Source of the DNA: JBKHJZ01 sp046537875
Lineage (GTDB): Bacteria > Actinomycetota > Acidimicrobiia > Acidimicrobiales > VFJN01
DNA length: 20,642 nt
Reading direction: 5' to 3'
Assembly (NCBI GenBank): GCA_046537875.1
Contig: JBKHJZ010000043.1
Coordinates: 1 to 20,642 of the forward strand
Shown piece by piece: positions 15,401 to 20,642 of the stretch. The first letter of the stretch is position 1, and each line of letters begins with the position of its first letter. Position numbers and translations under genes: made by a program. Under the pieces are notes generated by a model, which did not search any database, was not told the DNA's origin, and worked only from the letters and a program-made list of their open reading frames with translations.

Positions 15401-15913
15401 ACCGCGGAGCGGGCTCGGTTCACCTTCCCCCGCCAGACCAAGCCGCCGTTCTACTGCATCGCCGACTTCTTCCGGCCCGCGGGCAGCGACGAGGTCGACT
15501 ACGCCGCGTTCCAGCTCGTCACCATCGGGCCCGCGGTGTCGGAGCGCACCGCCAAGCTGTTCGCCGACGACCGCTACCAGGAGTACCTGCTCCTCCACGG
15601 GCTCGGCGTGGAGATGGCCGAGGCGCTCGCCGAGTACTGGCACCGGCGCATCCGCGAGGAGTGGGGCTTCGCCGACGAGGACGGCCCCACCCTGACCGGC
15701 CTGTTCCGCCAGCAGTACCGGGGCGGGCGCTACTCGTGGGGCTACCCGGCGTGCCCCGACCTCGAGGACAACGAGACCGTGCTCGACCTGCTCGACGGCG
15801 AGCGCATCGGGCTCGAGTGCAACGAGGACACGGGGTTCCAGTACCAGCCCGAGCAGTCGACCTCGGCCCTGGTCTGCCACCACCCGCAGGCCAAGTACTT
15901 CGTCGCGCGGTAG
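12416..15913 (+). CDS. metH: cobalamin-dependent methionine synthase
   Basis: MetH transfers the methyl group of 5-methyltetrahydrofolate to homocysteine through methylcobalamin. All four modules are present in 1165 aa, slightly shorter than the 1227 aa of E. coli. The homocysteine domain (1-300) has the zinc Cys residues C219 (GLNCATGP) and C285-C286 (GGCCGSTPEH). The pterin/folate domain (about 325-600) includes GERTNANGSKKF and LDSTEP. The B12 cap and Rossmann domain (about 630-860) has the base-off motif D728-x-H730-x-x-G733 (GDVHDIGKN), with H730 as the lower axial ligand. The activation domain (about 895-1165) binds S-adenosylmethionine and contains GYFPAGGDGND and RYSWGYPACPD. The linker at 855-895 is Ser/Pro/Ala-rich. 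The complete activation domain means reactivation depends on SAM and a reductase, not seen here. It appears to be transcribed alone and ends before a strong hairpin. Confidence 0.97.
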   Translation: MTRFLDLVDERVVVYDGAFGTYVQDLGLTADDFGGPQLEGCNEILCVTRPDVIADMHDAMFRAGADVVETASFGAFAVPLGEYGIADRAHELSLASARIAREVASGHDGLVAGSMGPGTKSPSLGQITFADLRDAYEVTARGLLEGGVDLLITETHFDLLAVKAAMIGARRAMAALDRQVPLQVQVTMEQTGTMLLGTEIGAALGAVEPLRPDVFGLNCATGPAEMSEHLRHLSGHARQPISSLPNMGMPSVVDGRMHYDLSPEDFVEHQVRFVTELGVRVVGGCCGSTPEHIRQLAAVAKDLTPAPRQPRHEPGATSMFTFVPFHQDASFLIIGERTNANGSKKFRDRMLDGDWDSCVKIARDQEREGAHVLDVCVDYVGRDGTQDMDELARRFATQVTVPLVLDSTEPQVLEAGLQRLGGRAILNSANLEDGDGEGSRFDRVCRLAKEHGAAVICMLIDEEGQARDVEWKLRIAHRIHDLATRRYGLRPGDLILDALTFPLSTGDDDLRGDAMATIEAIRRIKAELPGVYTTLGVSNVSFGLSPAARHVLNSVFLYECIDAGLDSAIVHAGRIVPLNRVPDDQLDVCRDLIHDRRDPAAGYDPLAALLDVFADVTVAKNEKEDRSGWPVDERLKARIIDGDRDGLTDDLDEALAAGMPALDIINNVLLSGMKVVGDLFGAGEMQLPFVLQSAETMKAAVAHLEPHMEKAGGDTAKGRIVLATVKGDVHDIGKNLVDIILTNNGYEVHNLGIKVSIADMIEKALAVKADAIGMSGLLVKSTLVMRDNLDELNARELSGIPVLLGGAALTRSYVERDLRDVYGGRLFYGKDAFEGLHVMDRLGAIRRGAEADDPEWGRVPSDSRVPSRASLGLAERGAAPAAEVPARSPDVVTDNPVPTPPFVGSRIIKGIPIDEIARYLNETALFRNQWQFRPETTAAGATESDNEFKARIRPTLRAELARAKADGILVPQVVYGYFPAGGDGNDLVIWTDESRTAERARFTFPRQTKPPFYCIADFFRPAGSDEVDYAAFQLVTIGPAVSERTAKLFADDRYQEYLLLHGLGVEMAEALAEYWHRRIREEWGFADEDGPTLTGLFRQQYRGGRYSWGYPACPDLEDNETVLDLLDGERIGLECNEDTGFQYQPEQSTSALVCHHPQAKYFVAR

Positions 15914-15943
15914 CGTCACGGCCCGGCCGCCACGGCCATCCGG

Positions 15944-15976
15944 GCGCCGGGGTTGCCGATTGAGGGCCCCCGGCGC
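15944..15976 (+). terminator. 9-bp stem-loop terminator after metH
   Basis: GCGCCGGGG (15944-15952) pairs perfectly with CCCCGGCGC (15968-15976) around a 15-nt loop, 31 nt after the metH stop. It lies 9 nt before the -10 box of the next operon, so it probably separates metH from dsbB transcription. It has no T tract. Confidence 0.55.
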
Positions 15977-15984
15977 GCACCCTC

Positions 15985-15990
15985 TACGCT
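15985..15990 (+). promoter_or_regulatory. -10 box (TACGCT) of the dsbB operon
   Basis: TACGCT is followed 9 nt later by an ATG at 16000. That ATG is not the dsbB start (16088) and is in a different frame. The box therefore predicts an mRNA with a leader of about 90 nt for dsbB, which has its own GGAG sites at 16074-16077 and 16080-16083. The hairpin just upstream (15944-15976) covers the expected -35 zone. Confidence 0.4.
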
Positions 15991-16087
15991 GGATCGCCGA
16001 TGCGCGCGCTGCGCCTGCGGTCGTCACACGCCGTGACCGCCCTGTCCCCGGGGCACCGCCGGCGCCGCCCGCCGGAGCTGGAGCCCG

Positions 16088-16627
16088 ATGTCAACAGACC
16101 AGGTCAGCCTGTTCCTCGCGCTGCTCGCCGTGACCGCCCAGGCGGGCGCCATCGCGCTGGCGGTGACCCTCGCCGTCCGGGCCCTGCGCCCCGGCGCCGC
16201 GTGGCCCCACCAGGCGCTGGCCGCGGTGCGCCCCGCCGCCCCGGTGCTCGCCGCCACCGTGGCGATCGTGGCGACGCTCGGCAGCCTCTACTACTCGGAG
16301 GTCGCCGACTTCCCGCCCTGCCGCCTCTGCTGGTTCCAGCGCATCGGCATGTACCCCCTCGCCCTGCTGCTCCCGATCGCCGCGTGGCGACGCGACCCGC
16401 AGGTGCGCTGGTACGCGCTGCCCCTCGCACTGGTCGGCGGCGCGATCTCCGTGTACCACATGGTGATCGAGCGCAACCCGTCGCTCGAGTCCGGCGCGTG
16501 CGAGGCCACCAACCCCTGCTCGATCATCTGGGTCGAGGAGCTCGGCTACCTCACCATCCCGACGATGGCGCTCTCGGGGTTCGTGATCATCGCCCTGCTG
16601 CTCGCCGTTCCGAAGGAGGCACCGTGA
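16088..16627 (+). CDS. DsbB-family disulfide bond formation membrane protein
   Basis: DsbB proteins are four-helix membrane oxidoreductases that re-oxidise a DsbA-type thiol oxidase and pass electrons to quinone. This 179-aa protein has helices at about 5-32, 50-68, 85-101 and 108-124 or 157-174. The first Cys pair is C78-R-L-C81 in PPCRLCWFQR, with R85 at the position of the quinone-interacting Arg48 of the E. coli enzyme. A second Cys pair, C138 and C144 (ACEATNPC), lies in the other extracytoplasmic loop; its short spacing resembles BdbC-type proteins. The ATG at 16088 is supported by two GGAG sites. The stop overlaps the GTG of the thioredoxin-like gene (GTGA). It is the first gene of a four-gene operon for thiol and copper handling. 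Many actinobacteria use VKOR for this task, so a DsbB is worth noting. Confidence 0.88.
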   Translation: MSTDQVSLFLALLAVTAQAGAIALAVTLAVRALRPGAAWPHQALAAVRPAAPVLAATVAIVATLGSLYYSEVADFPPCRLCWFQRIGMYPLALLLPIAAWRRDPQVRWYALPLALVGGAISVYHMVIERNPSLESGACEATNPCSIIWVEELGYLTIPTMALSGFVIIALLLAVPKEAP

Positions 16628-17304
16628 GCCGGTCCCCGTCCCGCACGTCCGCCGTGTCCCGCGCCCGCCGCTCGGGCGGCAGCTCGTCGTCGCGCACCCC
16701 CCTCGTGGTGGTCGGCGTGGTGGTCGCGGTCATCGTCGCCCTCGTCCTCGCCGTGACGATCGCAAGCGAGGAGGACGACGCCGGCACCGAGACCGCGGGC
16801 CGGACCACCGCCGCCGAGTTCGAGGGCACCCCCCTCCCGGAGCTGCCGAACCAGGGGCAGGATCCGGCGGTGGGCATGACCATGCCCACCCTACGGGGTG
16901 CCAGCCAGGACGGCGAGGCGATGACCATCGGCCCGGAGGGACCCGCCAAGATCATCGTCTACCTCGCCCACTGGTGCCCGCACTGCCAGGCCGAGGTCCC
17001 CGTGGTGCAGGACTGGGTCGACGGCGGCAACCTGCCCGACGACGTCGAGCTGGTGTCGGTGTCGACGGCGATCGACGAGCGTCGCCCGAACTACCCGCCG
17101 GAGGAGTGGCTCGAGCGGGAAGGCTGGACCGCCCCGGTGCTCGTCGACGGCGACGGGAGCGCAGCGCAGGCCAGCGGCCTGTCGGGCTTCCCCTTCTTCG
17201 TCGCGGTCGACGCCGACGGCACCGTGGCCGGGCGCGCCAGCGGCGAGCTCACCCCCGCGCAACTCGACCAGATCGTGGACCAGCTCAGCGAGGAGACCTC
17301 GTGA
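16624..17304 (+). CDS. membrane-anchored thioredoxin-fold protein with a CPHC active site
   Basis: This is a 226-aa protein with a basic N-terminus (RTSAVSRARR), one hydrophobic anchor at about 27-47, an acidic linker and a TlpA/redoxin-like thioredoxin domain (about 80-224). The active site is W117-C118-P119-H120-C121, and the cis-proline is in SGFPFF (Pro190). The domain should lie outside the cytoplasmic membrane. CPHC is the dipeptide type of the oxidase DsbA, whereas TlpA/ResA-type reductases usually carry other pairs. Together with the overlapping dsbB gene this suggests DsbB may oxidise it. It could instead reduce SCO or the CuA site, since SCO is the next gene. The GTG start overlaps the dsbB stop, and its own stop overlaps the next GTG. 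Confidence 0.85.
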   Translation: MSRSPSRTSAVSRARRSGGSSSSRTPLVVVGVVVAVIVALVLAVTIASEEDDAGTETAGRTTAAEFEGTPLPELPNQGQDPAVGMTMPTLRGASQDGEAMTIGPEGPAKIIVYLAHWCPHCQAEVPVVQDWVDGGNLPDDVELVSVSTAIDERRPNYPPEEWLEREGWTAPVLVDGDGSAAQASGLSGFPFFVAVDADGTVAGRASGELTPAQLDQIVDQLSEETS

Positions 17305-18059
17305 CCGACACGGGTCAGCCCGGGAGCAGCGGGCCCGACACCGGCCGGCCCGGACGGCGCTCCCCCGCCGGGCAGCCGGGCGGGCCCGCAGGAGGCCCCC
17401 CGGTCCGCACGGTCGCCGCCCTGGTGGTGGTGGCCACCCTCGTCCTGGGCGCGGCGGCGGTGCTGGCCAGCCGGGGAGACGGCGACGGGCCCGGGTCCGG
17501 AGGCGCCGGGGACGGCGACGGCTGGCACGGCGCCCTGCTCCCCGAGCCCCAGCCCCGGCCCGATTTCACCCTGACCGACACCGCCGGGCGCCCCTACGAC
17601 TTCGCCGCCGAGACGCAGGGACGCCTCACCGTGCTGTTCTTCGGCTACACGTCGTGCCCGGACGTCTGCCCGGTCCAGATGGCAACCCTGTCGGCCGCGC
17701 TCGACCAGCCCGGGATGCCCGATCCCACCGTCGTGTTCGTCACGACCGACCCGGAGCGCGACACCCCCGAACGGCTCCGCGACTGGCTCGACACGTTCGA
17801 CCCCGCCTACATCGGCCTCCGCGGGACGCCGGAGGAGATCCACGCCGCCGAACGGGCCGCGAACATCGCCGCCTCGACGGTCCCGAGCGACGCGTCCGGT
17901 GACGACTACGAGGTGGGCCACGCCGCCCAGATGATCGCCTACACCCCGGACGACCTCAGCCACGTCGTCTACCCGAGCGGCGTGCAGCGGCAGGACTGGC
18001 AGGCCGACCTGCCGCGCCTGATGGACACCTGGGGGCGGCCCGAGGCCGCCACGCGATGA
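17301..18059 (+). CDS. SCO1/SenC family copper chaperone for cytochrome c oxidase
   Basis: SCO proteins deliver copper, or reduce the Cys ligands, at the CuA centre of cytochrome c oxidase subunit II. The 252-aa protein has a Pro/Gly-rich cytoplasmic tail, a membrane anchor at about 37-56, a Gly/Asp-rich linker and a thioredoxin-like domain from about 86. The copper ligands are present: C119 and C123 in TSCPDVC, and H207 in YEVGHAAQM. FFGYTSCPD and VFVTTDPERDTPERL are family blocks. The GTG start overlaps the upstream stop and the TGA overlaps the ctaG-like ATG, so production is coupled along the operon. The domain faces the outside of the membrane, next to the oxidase. Confidence 0.92.
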   Translation: MTDTGQPGSSGPDTGRPGRRSPAGQPGGPAGGPPVRTVAALVVVATLVLGAAAVLASRGDGDGPGSGGAGDGDGWHGALLPEPQPRPDFTLTDTAGRPYDFAAETQGRLTVLFFGYTSCPDVCPVQMATLSAALDQPGMPDPTVVFVTTDPERDTPERLRDWLDTFDPAYIGLRGTPEEIHAAERAANIAASTVPSDASGDDYEVGHAAQMIAYTPDDLSHVVYPSGVQRQDWQADLPRLMDTWGRPEAATR

Positions 18060-18928
18060 CCTGGTGGTGCACCGCCACGCGCGAGCCCTGGGACTGGGCG
18101 CCGCGCGCCTACCCCGGGATCTGGCTGGCGATGGGGCTGCTGCTGGCCTGGTACCTGCTCGCACGCCGCCAGGCGCCCGGGGGTGCGGCCGGCCAGGGCG
18201 ACCGCTCCGACCGGTGGCGCCTCGCCTCGTTCCTGGGGGGCTGGGCGCTGCTGTGGGTCGCCACCGACTGGCCGCTCGGAGCGCTCGGCTCCGGCTACCT
18301 GGCCAGCGCCCACATGGTGCAGTTCATCATCTACACCCTCGCGGCGGCGCCGCTGCTGGTGGCGGGCATCCCCGAGTGGATGATGCGCCGCACGCTGGCC
18401 CGGACGCGCACCTACCGGCTGGTGCGGACGATCAGCCGGCCGATCGTGGCGGGCGTGATCTTCAACGTCGTGCTGCTGGCCACCCATGCACCGGTCACCG
18501 TCGACAGCTTCCGTTCGAGCCAGGTCGGCTCCTTCGTGCTCGACGCGGCGTGGCTCCTGTCGGGCATCGTGCTGTGGCTGCCGGTGGTGGCCTCCCTCGA
18601 CGAGCTCCGTCCCGGCTACGCGGCCCGGGGCGTCTACCTGTTCCTGGCCGCCGGGGTGATCCCGATGATCCCCGGTGGGTTCCTCACGTTCGCCCAGTAC
18701 CCCCTGTACGCCACCTACGAGCTGGCGCCGCGCATCGGGGGATTCGACGCCACCCATGACCAGCAGCTCGCCGGCGCGCTCATGAAGGTGGGGAACATCC
18801 CGCTCCTCTGGCCGGTGCTCGGGGTCCTGTTCTTCCGGTGGGCGCAGGAGTCCCAGGCCGCGTCCACGCCACCGCCGGCGACGCGTCGGGAGCCCGCCGG
18901 CCCCCGGACGGTGCGGCCCGACCACTGA
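18056..18928 (+). CDS. CtaG-like cytochrome c oxidase assembly membrane protein (caa3_CtaG family)
   Basis: This is a 290-aa polytopic protein with about seven hydrophobic segments (roughly 18-36, 53-70, 82-104, 127-145, 160-180, 190-212 and 247-262). Order and motifs match the caa3-type CtaG family, which helps form the copper centres of cytochrome c oxidase. SAHMVQF (84-90) corresponds to the conserved HMxQ helix, followed by the PLLVAGIPEW motif; H144 and H234 are further possible metal ligands. Position 90 is Phe, where many relatives have a second His. The C-terminal 25 residues are Pro/Arg-rich and cytoplasmic. The ATG overlaps the SCO stop by 4 bp, and the gene ends the operon 30 bp from the convergent yjbQ-like gene. 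Confidence 0.85.
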   Translation: MTWWCTATREPWDWAPRAYPGIWLAMGLLLAWYLLARRQAPGGAAGQGDRSDRWRLASFLGGWALLWVATDWPLGALGSGYLASAHMVQFIIYTLAAAPLLVAGIPEWMMRRTLARTRTYRLVRTISRPIVAGVIFNVVLLATHAPVTVDSFRSSQVGSFVLDAAWLLSGIVLWLPVVASLDELRPGYAARGVYLFLAAGVIPMIPGGFLTFAQYPLYATYELAPRIGGFDATHDQQLAGALMKVGNIPLLWPVLGVLFFRWAQESQAASTPPPATRREPAGPRTVRPDH

Positions 18929-18958
18929 GCCGGCCGCCCCGTCGAGCCGGGACCCCCG

Positions 18959-19363
18959 TCAGCCCGGGAGAAAGCTCAGCCGGAGCCGCCGCTCGGGATT
19001 GTCGATGTTCGGGTCGACCAGCACGATCGACTGCCATGTCCCCAGGGCCGGCCGCCCCCCGAGCACCGGCACCGTGATGCTCGGTGCCACGAGCGCCGGG
19101 ACCACGTGATCGGCACCGTGCCCCGGCGAGCCGTGCCGGTGCCGCCAGCGCCCGTCCCGCGGCAGCAGGTCGTCCAGCGCCGCCAGCAGGTCCTGCTCGC
19201 TGCCCGCACCGGTCTCGATGATCGCCACCCCGGCGGTGGCGTGCGGGACGAACACCGACAGGAGCCCGTCGCCCCGACCCTGGCAGAAGCGGTCGACCTC
19301 ACCGCTGAGGTCCACCACGGTCGGGCGGTTCCCGGTCCGGACGGTGATCTCGGTCGTGTCCAC
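18959..19363 (-). CDS. YjbQ/UPF0047 family protein (annotated as secondary thiamine-phosphate synthase)
   Basis: This is a compact 134-aa protein of the YjbQ family. Some members can replace thiamine-phosphate synthase weakly, but their true role is uncertain. Family landmarks are PHATAGVAIIE (His41), the GHGADHVVPAL segment (His82 and His86), SITVPVLGGRPALGTWQSIVLVD (Trp110, Gln111) and the C-terminal ERRLRLSFL strand. The GTG at 19363 is the first possible start, since a TGA codon precedes it directly in frame. AGGAG lies 13 nt upstream, too far to be ideal. The 64-bp gap before it separates it from the P450 gene on the same strand, and read-through from there is possible. No cofactor-synthesis genes are nearby. 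Confidence 0.9.
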   Translation of the reverse strand: MDTTEITVRTGNRPTVVDLSGEVDRFCQGRGDGLLSVFVPHATAGVAIIETGAGSEQDLLAALDDLLPRDGRWRHRHGSPGHGADHVVPALVAPSITVPVLGGRPALGTWQSIVLVDPNIDNPERRLRLSFLPG

Positions 19364-19427
19364 TCAGACTCAGATGCTCCTGTGTCGCGTCGTGCCATGG
19401 TCGCGACCGTCCGACGCCACCGGCCGG

Positions 19428-20600
19428 TCAACGGGTGTCGAACGCCAGGTGGAAGCTCCGGACCGCCCCGGCGAAGATGTTCGGCTCGATGTCGGGCGGC
19501 GTGAGCGCGCGGAGGTTCGTCCAGCGCCGCGTCAGCGCTCCGAACACCAGGCGCAGTTCGAGGCGTGCCAGGTTGGCGCCGAGGCAGAAGTGCGTGCCCT
19601 GCCCGAAGGCGAGGTGGGGGTTGGGGTCGCGCCGGATGTCGAACCGGAAGGGATCGTCGAACACCGCCTCGTCGCGGTTGGCCGACGGGTAGGCGAGCAT
19701 CACCCGATCGCCCGCCCGCACCGGCTGGTCGCCGATGTGGTCGTCGGCGAGGACCCGCCGGAACATGTTGTTGAGCGGTGTCACCCAGCGAACGACCTCC
19801 TCAACCAGACCCGGCACGAGCCCCGGCTCGGCGGCGGCCGCCTCCCACTGGTCGGGGTGCTCGGCCAGCACCGCCAGCCCCCGGGCGATCGCCGTGCGGG
19901 TGGTCTCGGCGCCGCCGGCGATGAAGAGCCCGGTCTCGTGCATCAGCGTCACCGGGTCCAGCTCGGCGGCCGTCCAGGCCGAGATCAGGTCGTCGGCGGG
20001 ACAGGCCCGGCGCTCCCCGGCGGTCACGTCGAGCAGCGCGTTGAACTCGGTGATCGCGCTGGCCATCCCCGTCATGGCGTCGCTGTCGAAGGTGATGGAG
20101 TCGGTGCGCATCAGCCGCTCCGACCAGGACTTCACGTCCTCCCACCGCTCCTCGGGAAAGCCGAGAAGCACGGCGGTCAGCCGGCAGGGCAGTTGGGCGG
20201 CGAGGTCGTGCACCACCTCCAGCCGGCCGGCGCCGCTGACCGCGTCGACCATCTCGTCGATGCGCGACCGGAGGAAGTCGGCGTGCGACCGCACGGCGTG
20301 CGGCGTGAAGCGGCGGCTGACGATGCGGCGCTGGGCGATGTGCTCCGGATCGTCGAGCGCGATGGTGTTCGACTCCTCCATGGCGATGTTGGCCCGGTAC
20401 GACCCCCTGGACGAGAACACCGCGCTCCGGCGCTCGACGTCGACGACGTCGGCGTGGCGGGTCACCACCCAGAAGCCGTTCGCGTCCCGGTAGACGGGTG
20501 CCTCCCGGCGGGCCCAGGCGAAGAACTCGTGCGCCCGGGTCAGGTCCACCCACCATGCGGGATCGAGCAGGTCGGCCGGTCGGGCGTCCGTCGCAGTCAT
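19428..20600 (-). CDS. cytochrome P450 (CYP125/CYP142-like bacterial class)
   Basis: This is a 390-aa soluble bacterial P450 monooxygenase. The heme-binding loop FGQGTHFCLGANLAR gives C339 as the thiolate ligand. The I-helix oxygen-activation motif is GGAETT (229-234), and the K-helix ExxR is E268-V-V-R271. The N-terminal part (WWVDLTRAHEFFAWARREAPVYRD, then GFWVVTRHADV and FSSRGSY) resembles actinobacterial P450s of the CYP125/142/124 clan that hydroxylate steroid side chains or branched lipids; the substrate here is inference only. The ATG at 20600 is chosen because a TACGTT box ends 7 nt upstream and no Shine-Dalgarno sequence exists. The frame runs further to 20639, but that segment overlaps the promoter. 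No ferredoxin or reductase gene is adjacent within the window. Confidence 0.93.
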   Translation of the reverse strand: MTATDARPADLLDPAWWVDLTRAHEFFAWARREAPVYRDANGFWVVTRHADVVDVERRSAVFSSRGSYRANIAMEESNTIALDDPEHIAQRRIVSRRFTPHAVRSHADFLRSRIDEMVDAVSGAGRLEVVHDLAAQLPCRLTAVLLGFPEERWEDVKSWSERLMRTDSITFDSDAMTGMASAITEFNALLDVTAGERRACPADDLISAWTAAELDPVTLMHETGLFIAGGAETTRTAIARGLAVLAEHPDQWEAAAAEPGLVPGLVEEVVRWVTPLNNMFRRVLADDHIGDQPVRAGDRVMLAYPSANRDEAVFDDPFRFDIRRDPNPHLAFGQGTHFCLGANLARLELRLVFGALTRRWTNLRALTPPDIEPNIFAGAVRSFHLAFDTR

Positions 20601-20607
20601 CGCCTGC

Positions 20608-20613
20608 AACGTA
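20608..20613 (-). promoter_or_regulatory. -10 box (TACGTT) of the P450 gene, leaderless type
   Basis: TACGTT on the minus strand is followed by exactly 7 nt and the ATG at 20600, so the transcript should begin at about the start codon. This supports 20600 over any upstream start. The about 29 bp visible further upstream are GC-only apart from a few bases and show no -35 element. Confidence 0.55.
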
Positions 20614-20642
20614 CCGTCTCCCCGCCCGGCCGGGCCCACTAG

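Noticed and set aside
16000..16623. N-terminal extension of the thioredoxin-like protein starting at the ATG at 16000
   Set aside because: It overlaps dsbB out of frame and is Arg/Pro-rich; the GTG at 16624 with a GTGA overlap is the credible start. The ATG is kept only as a possible leader oddity.
1..20642. Mobile elements, CRISPR arrays, phage genes, toxin-antitoxin or defence genes
   Set aside because: No transposase, integrase, direct-repeat array or characteristic motifs were seen on either strand; all gene-sized regions are explained by the listed proteins.

Overview
The window is about 20.6 kb of very GC-rich, densely coded chromosomal DNA. Gene content and composition fit a high-GC actinobacterium. 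Several things point that way: frequent GTG starts, ATGA/GTGA overlaps, TANNNT -10 boxes lying a few bases before start codons, a PRC-barrel/DUF2382 protein and a CYP125/142-like P450. I lean towards the Acidimicrobiia, but that is inference from general resemblance. I see no tRNA, rRNA, CRISPR array, insertion sequence, integrase or phage gene; the region reads as core and housekeeping chromosome.

Layout. (1) 1-1.8 kb, + strand: the 3' part of a GH84 beta-N-acetylglucosaminidase. (2) 1.8-3.8 kb, - strand: an ECF sigma factor overlapping by 4 bp a long single-pass membrane protein, probably its anti-sigma factor. (3) 3.9-7.7 kb, - strand: leucyl aminopeptidase (pepA), PduO-type cob(I)alamin adenosyltransferase, a D-2-hydroxyacid dehydrogenase-like protein and a DUF72 protein. 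(4) 7.8-10.1 kb, + strand, divergent from DUF72: a lipoprotein alpha/beta-hydrolase overlapping a class I methyltransferase. (5) 10.3-11.4 kb: a small four-helix membrane protein (+) convergent with an atypical SDR (-). (6) 11.5-15.9 kb, + strand: a PRC-barrel/DUF2382 stress-type protein, a strong hairpin, then cobalamin-dependent methionine synthase (metH). (7) 16.1-18.9 kb, + strand: a tightly overlapped four-gene operon of DsbB, a tethered CPHC thioredoxin-like protein, SCO1/SenC and CtaG. (8) 19.0-20.6 kb, - strand: a YjbQ-family protein and a cytochrome P450.

How the genes work together. The clearest functional unit is the dsbB-thioredoxin-sco-ctaG operon. It combines extracytoplasmic thiol/disulfide chemistry with copper insertion into cytochrome c oxidase. 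The sigma/membrane-protein pair looks like a signal-transduction module. The adenosyltransferase and MetH both use cobalamin but are not adjacent. Most other genes look like independent transcription units.

The most general non-coding signal is a recurring TANNNT-type box 6-8 nt (up to 10 nt) upstream of the start codon, usually with no Shine-Dalgarno sequence. It occurs at pepA, the adenosyltransferase, the hydroxyacid dehydrogenase, the lipoprotein hydrolase, the small membrane protein, metH and the P450. This implies that leaderless transcription is common in this organism. No gene-free stretch exceeds 300 bp; the largest gaps are 10098-10288, 15914-16087, 12257-12415 and 11373-11509, and their contents are described below. 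I found no convincing new multi-gene defence or mobile system.
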